DNA of 64,000 nucleotides from Flavobacteriaceae bacterium (GCA_021647885.1 JAKITV010000005.1:23069-87068), one strand, 5' to 3'. Counted from the stretch's first letter, positions 47,018-56,367 are shown. The notes: generated by a model not told the origin, from the sequence alone. Made by a program: numbers and translations.

Positions 47018-47449
47018 TCAATTGGCAAATAACTGATTGATGTCTTTAAAGGCTTTAAACTCCAGGGCATTGCCAGAAGGATCTTTAAAAAACATAGTAG
47101 CTTGCTCTCCAACTTGTCCTTCAAATCTTATATAGGGTTCAATGATAAAGTCGATGTTTTTTCGCTTTAGTTGAATTGACAAATCATGAAAAGTATCCCA
47201 AGGTAAAACAACACCAAAATGCGGAACGGGAACATCTTTACCATCTACAGGGTTGGTGTGTAAATCTTCGTTTTCTTCTTTGGGTTTATAATGAATAACC
47301 AATTGATGACCATAAAAATTAAAATCAACCCAAAGATCGCTACTTCTACCTTCTTTGCAATTTAAGATATCTCGATAAAAAACTCTGCATAATTCAAGAT
47401 TATAAACCGGGATAGCAAGATGAAATGGAGGAATTGTTGACATATTCAT
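47018..47449 (-). CDS. VOC family (glyoxalase/dioxygenase-like) protein
   Basis: [43 protein letters not shown]. Confidence 0.85.
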   Translation of the reverse strand: MNMSTIPPFHLAIPVYNLELCRVFYRDILNCKEGRSSDLWVDFNFYGHQLVIHYKPKEENEDLHTNPVDGKDVPVPHFGVVLPWDTFHDLSIQLKRKNIDFIIEPYIRFEGQVGEQATMFFKDPSGNALEFKAFKDINQLFAN

Positions 47450-48195
47450 TATTCTTTATAAGTTGAAGGATTATAATTTTTCGTAGAATCTTCAATTAAA
47501 AGATTAAGTGCAGCGAGTTCATTTTTAGTAAGCTCACGATATTCGCCAACAGGAATATCTAATTTGATATTCATGATACGAGTGCGTTTTAAATGTGTTA
47601 CTTCATAATTCAAATATTCGCACATTCGTCTTATTTGCCGATTTAAACCTTGAGTTAAAATAATTTTAAATTTCAGCGTGCTTAATTTTTCAACTTTACA
47701 TTTTTTTGTCACTTTGTCAAGAATAGGAATTCCGTTAGCCATGCGCTCAACAAACATTTGAGAAATTGGTTTATCGACCGTTACAACATATTCTTTTTCA
47801 TGATTATTACTTGCTCTAAGTATTTTGTTAACGATATCGCCATCATCAGTCAGCAAAATTAAACCTTCACTCGGCTTATCTAAACGACCAATTGGGAAGA
47901 TGCGTTTTGGGTAATTTATATAATCTATGATGTTGTCTTTTTCAACGCGTGTATCTGTTGTGCAAACAATACCAATTGGTTTGTTAAAGGCTAAATAAAT
48001 ATGATCTTGTTTCCTTTTTGAAATTAGTTTGCCATCAACTTCAACAATATCTTTTGGAGATACTTTAGTTCCCATTTCTGGAACTTTTCCGTTAATGGTA
48101 ACACGGCCTGCATCAATAAGTTTGTCTGCTGCACGACGTGAGCAATAACCAACTTCGCTCAAATATTTATTAAGACGTGTAAGTTTTTCTGTCAT
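47449..48195 (-). CDS. rluF: 23S rRNA pseudouridine synthase RluF-type
   Basis: S4 domain [53 protein letters not shown]. Confidence 0.92.
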   Translation of the reverse strand: MTEKLTRLNKYLSEVGYCSRRAADKLIDAGRVTINGKVPEMGTKVSPKDIVEVDGKLISKRKQDHIYLAFNKPIGIVCTTDTRVEKDNIIDYINYPKRIFPIGRLDKPSEGLILLTDDGDIVNKILRASNNHEKEYVVTVDKPISQMFVERMANGIPILDKVTKKCKVEKLSTLKFKIILTQGLNRQIRRMCEYLNYEVTHLKRTRIMNIKLDIPVGEYRELTKNELAALNLLIEDSTKNYNPSTYKE

Positions 48196-48217
48196 AATTA
48201 CAAAAGTACAATAATCT

Positions 48218-49045
48218 TTAGCTTTTTATAAAGTCAGTAATATGACTCTCAACCTCATTATTATTAAGAGAATGTCCAAGATTTTGAGTTGTTATTAATT
48301 TTGACTTTTCAAAGCTATTTTTTATTAAAGTTGAATCACTATATGGAATAATAGAATCTTTTTTATCATGAACAATCAAACCTTCAAAAGGAGCTTCTTC
48401 AAGAAATTTTGCAGTTGAATAATCTTTAGGATATTTACCAAAACGCTCAAAAGCTAAATTGTTTATTTGCCTTTCGATACTTTTATTATAACTCATCATA
48501 TCTACATACCTTTTAAAAACATCTGTTAATTCTGAAGGAGTACCAAGCAAAACCATTTTTTTAATAGTTGCAAATTTATACTTGTGATAAGAAAAAACAG
48601 TTGCCATGCCACCAACTGAATGACCTATAAAAATGCTTGGGTTGAATTTTTTTACGACTACATTTATAAATTCGGCGTACAAAAGTGCATTAAAAGATTT
48701 GCTTCCAGAGTTGCCATGTGCTGGAGCATCTAATGCAATGATATTAAAATTAAGTTGTTGAAATGTTTTAATGATGTTTTTCCAACGTGCCGAATTACTT
48801 TCCCAACCGTGAGCTAGTAAAATAGTTTGTTTTTCTCCAGACCAACGATAGGTCATTATAGTGTTTTGGTTGTGTGACAATTCTTCTTTAAAGGCAGTGT
48901 CTAAAAAATTGGATTGAACTTCAGATATTTTACCTTTTCTAGGTGTAGAAAATAAGTTTAGGGCTTTTTTTGCTGCATACTTTGAAGAAAAAACACTTAA
49001 TAGGTTAAAATAAAAACCAATGAGTTTAACAATAAAACGCTTCAT
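48218..49045 (-). CDS. Alpha/beta hydrolase
   Basis: [32 protein letters not shown] (GHSxGG). Confidence 0.88.
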   Translation of the reverse strand: MKRFIVKLIGFYFNLLSVFSSKYAAKKALNLFSTPRKGKISEVQSNFLDTAFKEELSHNQNTIMTYRWSGEKQTILLAHGWESNSARWKNIIKTFQQLNFNIIALDAPAHGNSGSKSFNALLYAEFINVVVKKFNPSIFIGHSVGGMATVFSYHKYKFATIKKMVLLGTPSELTDVFKRYVDMMSYNKSIERQINNLAFERFGKYPKDYSTAKFLEEAPFEGLIVHDKKDSIIPYSDSTLIKNSFEKSKLITTQNLGHSLNNNEVESHITDFIKS

Positions 49046-49408
49046 TTAATCTTCTCTATTAACGGCATCAATAGAAAATGCAGGTAAACAAATGGCTAAA
49101 TATTCACAAGGCTCAACAAAAGGATTAGAATATTGTACTCTTGTGTTTTTTTCTATTTTAATAGATTGTCCAGCTTCTAAAATAATAGTGTCACCATCTA
49201 TAATAAATTGCTTTTTTCCTTTAATGATATAGGTGTATTCATCAAACTCTGGAGTTTGAAAAGGCTCGCTCCAGCCAGGAGGTGCAATCATGTGAGCGAT
49301 ACTTACTTGTGAATTGCCGTTAGTTGCTTGACCAAAATGTTCTTCAATTAATTTGCCGTCGGTTGTAGGAACTACAAATGGTGATTTTTGAATGGTGTAT
49401 TTTTTCAT
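49046..49408 (-). CDS. Cupin domain protein
   Basis: FDEYTYIIKGKKQFIIDGDTIILEAGQSIKIEKNTRVQYSNP. Confidence 0.85.
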   Translation of the reverse strand: MKKYTIQKSPFVVPTTDGKLIEEHFGQATNGNSQVSIAHMIAPPGWSEPFQTPEFDEYTYIIKGKKQFIIDGDTIILEAGQSIKIEKNTRVQYSNPFVEPCEYLAICLPAFSIDAVNRED

Positions 49409-49423
49409 TGAAAATTATTTTTC

Positions 49424-49474
49424 ATTTCCACGAATTCCGATAGCTCCCGATAATTATCGGGACGGAAGGAAATC
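49424..49474 (-). repeat. Start-proximal palindromic repeat (GATTTCC...CCCGATAATTATCGGG...GGAAAT) upstream of the cupin gene
   Basis: Outer ATTTCC/GGAAAT and nested 16-bp CCCGATAATTATCGGG palindrome, 16 nt from ATG. Confidence 0.75.
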
Positions 49475-49479
49475 TATTA

Positions 49480-50037
49480 TTAGTCTCTCCAGTAAAGATA
49501 AAAGCCATTTATTTTTGCTTCTTCTGGAATTTGAATGGCTTCAATTTTCAAATTCATATCAAAACGCATATTTGCTGGAAGCTCTTTTTTATCTATGGTA
49601 AAATAAGCATTAATTTCATTTACGGAAATAATAATATTTCGTAGTGAATTTTGAATATTCGAAATTTTATAATTATTCGTAATATCTTTAAAAGTACTAG
49701 TTTGCGATAAGCCTTTTGCTGTTGCAAAGCGAGGATCAACAACTCTTACTGTTCTAATAGTCGCTGTAGAATCTAGAGATTGCGAAGGCGAAAGCACTAA
49801 AAGTGGCGCACCTCCTTTTTCATAAATTTCTATATCGTTAATGTTTCCGGTAAATTCGTCACCACTCACATATTTAACAATAGAGTCATTAATGAATACA
49901 GATTCTAATTCTTTTACTTGAGTTGAATCGGTTAAATGCCCAATATTATGTTTTGAAATTAAAAAGGGGTTTATTTCTTTTTTGCATGAACTGCAGAATG
50001 AAATTATTACAAGTAGTATTAAGATGTTTTTTTTCAT
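49480..50037 (-). CDS. Hypothetical lipoprotein
   Basis: MKKNILILLVIISFCSSCKKEINPF lipobox; the track start at 50055 would place repeat-adjacent sequence in the ORF. Confidence 0.65.
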   Translation of the reverse strand: MKKNILILLVIISFCSSCKKEINPFLISKHNIGHLTDSTQVKELESVFINDSIVKYVSGDEFTGNINDIEIYEKGGAPLLVLSPSQSLDSTATIRTVRVVDPRFATAKGLSQTSTFKDITNNYKISNIQNSLRNIIISVNEINAYFTIDKKELPANMRFDMNLKIEAIQIPEEAKINGFYLYWRD

Positions 50038-50053
50038 TGAATATTTTTTTATC

Positions 50054-50073
50054 ATTCCTTCACAGAAGGGAAT
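50054..50073 (-). repeat. Start-proximal palindrome ATTCCTTCACAGAAGGGAAT
   Basis: About 16 nt 5' of the ATG at 50037. Confidence 0.65.
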
Positions 50074-50105
50074 TACTTGTTTTTTTTAATTTTTAAGTTA
50101 TTTTT

Positions 50106-50144
50106 CAATCGTCAATCGTCAATCGTCAATCGTCAATCGTCAAT
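50106..50144. repeat. Tandem heptanucleotide (CAATCGT)x5 + CAAT
   Basis: Five perfect 7-bp units. Confidence 0.97.
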
Positions 50145-50148
50145 TGGA

Positions 50149-51666
50149 TTATTTCATTGCCTTTTTAAGAATCCCAAAAACAGCTCTTATAAAGGTTGCG
50201 CTTGTAAGCACTTTTACAATTGGATTTTGACGTGTACTTCGTCTTGAAGTTGTACGACTTTTAGTTTTTCGTTTCTCTAGTCGAGCATCTTCTTTAATTT
50301 TAAGAGCTTCGGCTTTTTTAATTTTTTCATTAAGTTTTTCGTAAGCACTTTCGCGATCGATGTCTTCGTTATACTTCATTACCAATTTAGAATCGTCGTA
50401 AAGTGCATTAAGTTCTTGTTTTGTTAAAACATCCATTCTGCTCATTGGAGCGCGCATCATTGTGGCTGCCAATGGTGTTGGTCGCCCTTTTTCGTCAAGT
50501 GCAGAAACAAGTGCTTCACCAATTCCTAGAGAGGTTAATATTTCGGCAGTATCGTAATATTCGGTGTCTGGATAGTTTTGTGCTGTGAGTTTAATGGCTT
50601 TTCGGTCTTTGGCTGTAAATGCACGTAAAGCATGTTGTACTTTTAAGCCTAATTGACTTAACACAGCTTCGGGAACATCAGTCGGATTTTGAGTCACAAA
50701 ATAAAGACCAACGCCTTTACTTCTAATTAATTTTACGATGCTTTCTATTTGATTTAACAATGCTTTTGAAGCTTCTCTGAAAATTAAATGTGCTTCATCG
50801 ATAAACATAATAAGTTCTGGTCGTCCAGAATCACCTTGCTCGGGAAAAGTTTCATAAATCTCCGCTAATAAACTCAGCATAAATGTTGAAAACAATTTTG
50901 GTCTATCCTGTATATCTGTTAAACGAATAATGTTTATATAACCACGACCATCACGAGTAGTTCTTAGCAAATCTTCTACATCAAAACTTTTTTCACCAAA
51001 AAACAAATCGGCACCTTGTTGCTCGAGTTCTACAATTTTTCGCAATATAGCTCCAGTTGAAGCTGTGGAAATCCTACCATATGCTTCTTCAAACTCTCCT
51101 TTGCCATGTTTAGTTGCGTATTGTAATACCTTTTTAAAATCCTTTAAATCTAAAAGCGGTAATTTATTATCGTCACAATATTTAAAAACAACGGCAACCA
51201 CTCCAGATTGGGCTTGTGATAAATCAAGAATTCGAGATAATAAAACAGGGCCAAATTCGCTTACGGTTGCTCGAAGCCTAACTCCATCTTCTTCAGAAAG
51301 TGACATTAGTTCTATGGGAAAATCTTTCGCTTCAAAAGGCAATCCAATTTTTTCATGGCGTTCATCTATTTTTGGATGCCCAGGACTGGGTTTTGCTAAA
51401 CCACTTAAATCACCTTTAATATCCATGAGCAGCACAGGGATTCCTTTTTCGCTTAAATTTTCGGCTAAAACCTGAAGCGTTTTTGTTTTTCCAGTTCCTG
51501 TTGCGCCAGCAATTAAACCATGACGATTCATGGTTTTTAGTGGTACTTTTACAAATGCTTCTTTTATGGTTTCACCATCTAACATCGCAGATCCTAGAGT
51601 GATAAAATCTCCTTTAAATGTATTTCCTTCTTTTATATGATTAAAGAATTCTTCGGTTCTGCTCAT
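50149..51666 (-). CDS. HerA-like/DUF853 ATP-binding protein
   Basis: LIAGATGTGKTKTLQVLAENL Walker A; LIMFIDEAHLIFREASKALL Walker B. ATG 51666 (MSRTEEFFNHI) preferred over 51729. Confidence 0.88.
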   Translation of the reverse strand: MSRTEEFFNHIKEGNTFKGDFITLGSAMLDGETIKEAFVKVPLKTMNRHGLIAGATGTGKTKTLQVLAENLSEKGIPVLLMDIKGDLSGLAKPSPGHPKIDERHEKIGLPFEAKDFPIELMSLSEEDGVRLRATVSEFGPVLLSRILDLSQAQSGVVAVVFKYCDDNKLPLLDLKDFKKVLQYATKHGKGEFEEAYGRISTASTGAILRKIVELEQQGADLFFGEKSFDVEDLLRTTRDGRGYINIIRLTDIQDRPKLFSTFMLSLLAEIYETFPEQGDSGRPELIMFIDEAHLIFREASKALLNQIESIVKLIRSKGVGLYFVTQNPTDVPEAVLSQLGLKVQHALRAFTAKDRKAIKLTAQNYPDTEYYDTAEILTSLGIGEALVSALDEKGRPTPLAATMMRAPMSRMDVLTKQELNALYDDSKLVMKYNEDIDRESAYEKLNEKIKKAEALKIKEDARLEKRKTKSRTTSRRSTRQNPIVKVLTSATFIRAVFGILKKAMK

Positions 51667-51749
51667 GGTTTTGAAAATTTGTATAAAAATACTAATCTTG
51701 AAGCAATCCTTATTAATTATTTTCAGCATTATTTATATAGAACTTAAAA

Positions 51750-51779
51750 ACTGAAGACTGAAGACTGCGACTGTAAACT
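51750..51779. repeat. Solo ACTGAAGACTGAAGACTGCGACTGTAAACT repeat
   Basis: Shares the ACTGCGACTG core with the repeats flanking the four-helix-bundle gene. Confidence 0.8.
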
Positions 51780-51786
51780 AATTATC

Positions 51787-51794
51787 TATCTTTG
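51787..51794 (+). promoter_or_regulatory. -7-type promoter motif TATCTTTG for queE
   Basis: TAnnTTTG 6 nt before the likely ATG at 51801. Confidence 0.55.
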
Positions 51795-51800
51795 CTTTCT

Positions 51801-52430
51801 ATGGACAATGAGATTAAAGAGCGCGTTGAAAAAGGCGAAATGATGCCGTTAATGGAAGCCTTTTATACCATTCAAGGAGAGGGTTTTTATAAAGGGACAG
51901 CAGCTTATTTTGTGAGAATTGGTGGTTGCGATGTTGGTTGCCATTGGTGTGATGTTAAAGAAAGCTGGAATGCCGATTTGCATCCTCCTACAGAAACTTC
52001 TAAAATAGTAGAGGATGCTTCAAAATATAGTGATGTTGTTGTGGTTACAGGAGGAGAACCTTTAACTTGGGATATGACTAAATTAACTCAAGGATTTAAA
52101 AATAAAGGACTAAGCGTTCATATTGAAACTTCAGGCGCATATAAATTAACAGGAACTTGGGATTGGATTTGTCTTTCGCCAAAAAAGATAAAATTACCTA
52201 TCGAAGAAGTTTACAAAAAAGCCAATGAGCTTAAAGTGATTGTTTACAATAAAGATGATTTTCGCTTCGCAGAAGAACAAGCTAAAAAAGTTAGTAGAGA
52301 TTGCATTTTATATTTACAACCAGAGTGGAGTAAACGCGATAAAGTAATTCCTTTAATTGTAGATTATGTGATGAGCAACCCTAAATGGAAAGTATCATTA
52401 CAAACACATAAATATTTGAATATACCTTAA
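51801..52430 (+). CDS. queE: 7-carboxy-7-deazaguanine synthase
   Basis: FYTIQGEGFYKGTAAYFVRIGGCDVGCHWCDVKESW radical SAM motif; VVVTGGEPLTWD. Confidence 0.94.
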   Translation: MDNEIKERVEKGEMMPLMEAFYTIQGEGFYKGTAAYFVRIGGCDVGCHWCDVKESWNADLHPPTETSKIVEDASKYSDVVVVTGGEPLTWDMTKLTQGFKNKGLSVHIETSGAYKLTGTWDWICLSPKKIKLPIEEVYKKANELKVIVYNKDDFRFAEEQAKKVSRDCILYLQPEWSKRDKVIPLIVDYVMSNPKWKVSLQTHKYLNIP

Positions 52431-52443
52431 AATCAATTTGTTC

Positions 52444-52490
52444 AATCAAGAGAATTCCTCGAAGCAGAGCTTTGAGGAATTCTCTTGATT
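52444..52490. terminator. Long inverted repeat AATCAAGAGAATTCCTC-N13-GAGGAATTCTCTTGATT after queE
   Basis: 17-bp perfect arms; repeat-derived terminator candidate. Confidence 0.8.
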
Positions 52491-52701
52491 AATAAATAAC
52501 AAAAGTAAAAATAACTCTCTAATAAGCTGATAGACAGATAAATAAGTTTAAAGTTTTGTTTATTAAATAAATTATTGCTAAATTGCATCATGACCTTTAT
52601 CCTAAAAAAATAAAAAGAGTTCTTGTCATTTTATTAGGATAGTGTCTTTTCAAAATCATTCACAAGTTATAAGGAACAACAGCCTTTTAAGACACCGTAT
52701 T

Positions 52702-53628
52702 ATGAAAAAAATTACACTTATTTTAACATTGTTTATTACAAGTTACCTGCAAGCACAAATAGTAAACATACCAGACGCTAATTTTAAAAACTATTTGATT
52801 GCTAATACTGCCATTAACACCAATGGAGATATCGAAATACAAGTAAGCGAAGCAACCGCTTTTACAGGTACTATTGATGTAAATAGTTTGTCTATTTCAG
52901 ATTTAACAGGTATTGAGGCTTTTACGGCTTTAACTATTTTGGCTTGTCAAAATAATTCCTTCAGCACATTAGATGTATCTCAAAATACGGCTTTAACTGA
53001 ATTGAGATGTCAAAATAATTCCCTCAGCACATTAGATGTAACACAAAATACGGCTTTAACTATTTTGTGGTGTGATAGTAATTCCCTCAGCACATTAGAT
53101 GTATCTCAAAATACGGCTTTAACTATTTTGGCTTGTGGAAATAATTCCCTCATCACATTAGATGTATCTCAAAATACGGCTTTAACTATTTTGTGGAGTC
53201 ACAATAATTCACTAACATCTCTAAATGTAGCCAATGGTAATAATACCAATATTACTAACGCAAATTTTTGGGCAACAAACAACCCAAGCCTTACTTGTAT
53301 AGAAGTTGATGATGTAACGTATAGTGATAATAATTGGACAAATATAGATGCAACCGCAAGTTTTAGTACAAATTGTAGCCTTTCAGTTGGTGAGTTTGGC
53401 TTAAAAAATATTTCTATTTACCCAAATCCTACAAAAAATGAGTTTATAATTACAGGGTTACAAGAAGACTCACTATTAGAAATTTATGGCTTAACAGGTC
53501 AGTTGGTTTTAAAGCAAGTTAATTATAATGGAGAGAATGTAGATGTTTCAAACCTATCATCATCCGTTTATTTTGCAAAACTCTCTAACAAAAATGGTAC
53601 AAGTGTGAAACGATTGATAATTGAATAA
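52702..53628 (+). CDS. Secreted Cys-ladder LRR protein with T9SS C-terminal sorting domain
   Basis: Five 21-aa NTALTxLxCxxNSLSTLDVSQ repeats; C-terminal SIYPNPTKNEFIITG...VYFAKLSNKNGTSVKRLIIE. Confidence 0.88.
   Translation: MKKITLILTLFITSYLQAQIVNIPDANFKNYLIANTAINTNGDIEIQVSEATAFTGTIDVNSLSISDLTGIEAFTALTILACQNNSFSTLDVSQNTALTELRCQNNSLSTLDVTQNTALTILWCDSNSLSTLDVSQNTALTILACGNNSLITLDVSQNTALTILWSHNNSLTSLNVANGNNTNITNANFWATNNPSLTCIEVDDVTYSDNNWTNIDATASFSTNCSLSVGEFGLKNISIYPNPTKNEFIITGLQEDSLLEIYGLTGQLVLKQVNYNGENVDVSNLSSSVYFAKLSNKNGTSVKRLIIE
52924..53238 (+). repeat. Five tandem 63-bp units encoding LRRs
   Basis: Units start at 52924, 52987, 53050, 53113, 53176; first four nearly identical outside about 5 codons. 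Confidence 0.95.
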
Positions 53629-53724
53629 TAAATATTTTGTGATAGGGTTTTATAATTAGATAAAAAGCACCTTGTCCCGATAGTTATCGGGATTCAAGGC
53701 GTTTTTATTTAAATTTAGTTGTTT

Positions 53725-54258
53725 TTATTTCATTGTCACAGCAACTCTTACAGTTCCCCAGCCAAGATGCATAGTTCCTTCGTCATCAAAAGCAATAGAG
53801 AATGCTTCTAAAGATTTTTCTCCAGTAGTAGCAGGAACTCTTATTCTCGCAACATCATTAGCTTCATTATAAAAATAAGCTCCCCAAACATTGAGATCAG
53901 AACTTAATATTATTGTCCATTCCTTTTCACCAGGAATAGTAGATAAGGTATAAGTCCCAGCTTTTACATCTGTTCCAGCTACGTTCATGTCCTTGTAAAA
54001 AGTGATTTCGGCAGCTTCGTTTGCTCCAGTTCTCCATTGTTTTCCGTTGGGAGCAAGTTCGCTTAAAGCACGACCATTTAACTGAGGCCTGCTGTAAACT
54101 ATTTTTACAGTTTTGTCAGAAATTTTATAATCACTAGGAAAAGAAGCGGCATCCATAGGGCTTTTGTCAAGCTTGCTAAATTTTTGCGCATTTGCATTAA
54201 ATGATAATAGCATGATAAATACAAAAGCAATGGTTGTAATAAATGTTGATTTTTTCAT
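53725..54258 (-). CDS. DUF2911 domain protein
   Basis: VKIVYSRPQLNGRALSELAPNGKQWRTGANEAAEITFYKDMNVAG...AGTYTLSTIPGEKEWTIIL. Confidence 0.9.
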   Translation of the reverse strand: MKKSTFITTIAFVFIMLLSFNANAQKFSKLDKSPMDAASFPSDYKISDKTVKIVYSRPQLNGRALSELAPNGKQWRTGANEAAEITFYKDMNVAGTDVKAGTYTLSTIPGEKEWTIILSSDLNVWGAYFYNEANDVARIRVPATTGEKSLEAFSIAFDDEGTMHLGWGTVRVAVTMK

Positions 54259-54273
54259 TGAAAATTGTTTTTC

Positions 54274-54325
54274 ATTTCCACGACTTTGTTCAACATAGCT
54301 TTAGCGTAGTTGAGAGGAGGAAATC
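54274..54325 (-). repeat. Start-proximal palindromic repeat upstream of the DUF2911 gene
   Basis: GATTTCC...GGAAATGAAAAACAATTTTCAATG arrangement as for the cupin gene. Confidence 0.7.
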
Positions 54326-54569
54326 GGTTATTTTTATAATTTTAATTTGTTAAAGATAAGCACTAATTGTCTTAAGGTTTTATTAAAAGTCGAAAATAGA
54401 TGTTAAACTTTACAAATCATTTTATTTAATTCAAATTCAAGATTTTTAACTATCATATATGTGTTAATGTTAGTTATAAAGTTATAATATGTAAGTGTAA
54501 TTGAATTTTATATTTATAAATAGTAACGTTTATTTAATATTTGCTTTATAATATAAAAGAATAAAGATT

Positions 54570-56234
54570 ATGTGCGGAATAGTATGTGTTTTCGATTTAA
54601 AGCAGAAATCAGATAAATTAAGACCTCAAATACTTGAAATGTCTAAAAAAATTAGACATCGAGGACCAGATTGGAGCGGGATTTATAGTGATGATAAAGC
54701 CATTATGGCTCACGAACGTTTGGCAATTGTAGATCCAGCGTCTGGGAAACAACCTTTATTTACTGAAGGCAAAAAATTAATATTAGCGGCTAATGGAGAA
54801 ATTTACAATCATAGAGAATTGCGCAAACAGTTTGAAGGAAAATATAATTTTCAAACCGAATCGGATTGCGAAGTCATTTTAGCATTATACCAAGAAAAAG
54901 GAGTAAGTTTTTTAGACGAAATGAATGGTATTTTCGGTTTTGCAATTTATGATGTAGAAAAAGACGAGTATTTTGTAGCGCGTGATCATATGGGAATTAT
55001 TCCGCTGTACATTGGTTGGGATCAACACGGAACATTTTATGTAGCTTCTGAATTGAAAGCATTAGAAGGCGTTTGCACAAAAATCGAACTCTTTCCTCCA
55101 GGACATTATATGAGCAGCAAAGATGGGAAGTTTGTAAAATGGTATCATCGAGATTGGACAGATTATGATGCTGTAAAAGACAATCAGACAAGCATAAATG
55201 AAATTAAAGAAGTGCTTGAAGCTGCTGTACACAGACAATTAATGAGCGATGTACCTTATGGTGTTTTATTGTCAGGTGGATTAGATTCTTCAGTAATTTC
55301 AGCTATTGCCAAAAAATATTCGCATAAACGTGTAGAGTCTGATGATAAAAAAGAAGCTTGGTATCCACAATTGCACTCGTTTGCAGTTGGTTTAGATGGC
55401 TCTCCAGATTTAGCTGCTGCTCAAAAAGTAGCTGACCATATTGGAACAATTCATCACGAAATAAAATTTACTATTCAAGAAGGATTAGATGCAATTCGCG
55501 ATGTAATTTATAATTTAGAAACTTATGATATCACAACTATTCGAGCATCAACACCAATGTATTTAATGGCAAGAGTGATTAAATCTATGGGAATGAAAAT
55601 GGTGCTTTCTGGTGAAGGAGCCGACGAACTTTTTGGAGGTTATTTATATTTTCATAAAGCACCAAATGCGAGAGAGTTTCATGAGGAAACCGTTCGGAAA
55701 TTGGATAAGCTACACATGTACGATTGTCTTCGTGCTAACAAAAGTTTAGCAGCTTGGGGAATTGAAGGTCGTGTGCCATTTCTCGATAAAGAATTTATGG
55801 ATGTTGCAATGCGAATAAATCCGCAAGATAAAATGATAAATGGTGAGCGTATGGAAAAATGGGTAGTAAGAAAAGCATTTGAAGATATGCTACCGGAAAG
55901 TGTGGCTTGGAGACAAAAAGAACAGTTTAGTGATGGCGTAGGTTATAGTTGGATTGATACACTTAAAGAAGTGGTTGATGCTGAAATTACTAATGAACAA
56001 TTAGCAAATGCTAAATTCAAATTCCCATTACAAACACCAACAAGCAAAGAAGAGTTTTACTATCGTTCTATTTTTGCAGAACATTTTCCTAGCGATGCAG
56101 CAGCTTTATGTGTGCCACAAGAACCAAGCGTTGCTTGTAGTACAAAAATTGCTTTAGAATGGGATGAAACGTTTAAAAACATGAATGACCCAAGCGGAAG
56201 AGCAGTTGCAAATGTGCATGATGACGCTTATTAA
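54570..56234 (+). CDS. asnB: Asparagine synthase B (glutamine-hydrolysing)
   Basis: MCGIVCVFDL Ntn; LLSGGLDSSVISAIAKKYS PP-loop. Confidence 0.96.
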   Translation: MCGIVCVFDLKQKSDKLRPQILEMSKKIRHRGPDWSGIYSDDKAIMAHERLAIVDPASGKQPLFTEGKKLILAANGEIYNHRELRKQFEGKYNFQTESDCEVILALYQEKGVSFLDEMNGIFGFAIYDVEKDEYFVARDHMGIIPLYIGWDQHGTFYVASELKALEGVCTKIELFPPGHYMSSKDGKFVKWYHRDWTDYDAVKDNQTSINEIKEVLEAAVHRQLMSDVPYGVLLSGGLDSSVISAIAKKYSHKRVESDDKKEAWYPQLHSFAVGLDGSPDLAAAQKVADHIGTIHHEIKFTIQEGLDAIRDVIYNLETYDITTIRASTPMYLMARVIKSMGMKMVLSGEGADELFGGYLYFHKAPNAREFHEETVRKLDKLHMYDCLRANKSLAAWGIEGRVPFLDKEFMDVAMRINPQDKMINGERMEKWVVRKAFEDMLPESVAWRQKEQFSDGVGYSWIDTLKEVVDAEITNEQLANAKFKFPLQTPTSKEEFYYRSIFAEHFPSDAAALCVPQEPSVACSTKIALEWDETFKNMNDPSGRAVANVHDDAY

Positions 56235-56324
56235 TGAAACTCCATTTTAAAAAACTCGAAGAGTGTATTAAAAGTGGTTAGTAGAATTAATGCCGTTACA
56301 GAACGGCATCTTTATGAATTTTAT

Positions 56325-56357
56325 AGACCTCACAGGTTTTTAAAACCTGTGAGGTCT
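56325..56357. repeat. 33-bp palindrome AGACCTCACAGGTTTTTAAAACCTGTGAGGTCT (copy 2)
   Basis: Identical to 10206-10238; lies between convergent asnB and the LuxR regulator. Confidence 0.95.
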
Positions 56358-56367
56358 TGTTTTTATG

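Noticed and set aside
50106-50144. CRISPR-like array at the CAATCGT repeat
   Set aside because: Direct 7-bp tandem units without spacers; no cas genes in the window
50149-51666. HerA-like ATPase as part of an anti-phage defence pair
   Set aside because: No adjacent nuclease (NurA, SIR2, DUF4297 or similar); it matches the common stand-alone DUF853 type and neighbours are housekeeping genes
52924-53238. 63-bp repeats as CRISPR or non-coding tandem array
   Set aside because: Reading frame is maintained and the repeats encode canonical 21-aa cysteine-ladder LRR units in a secreted protein
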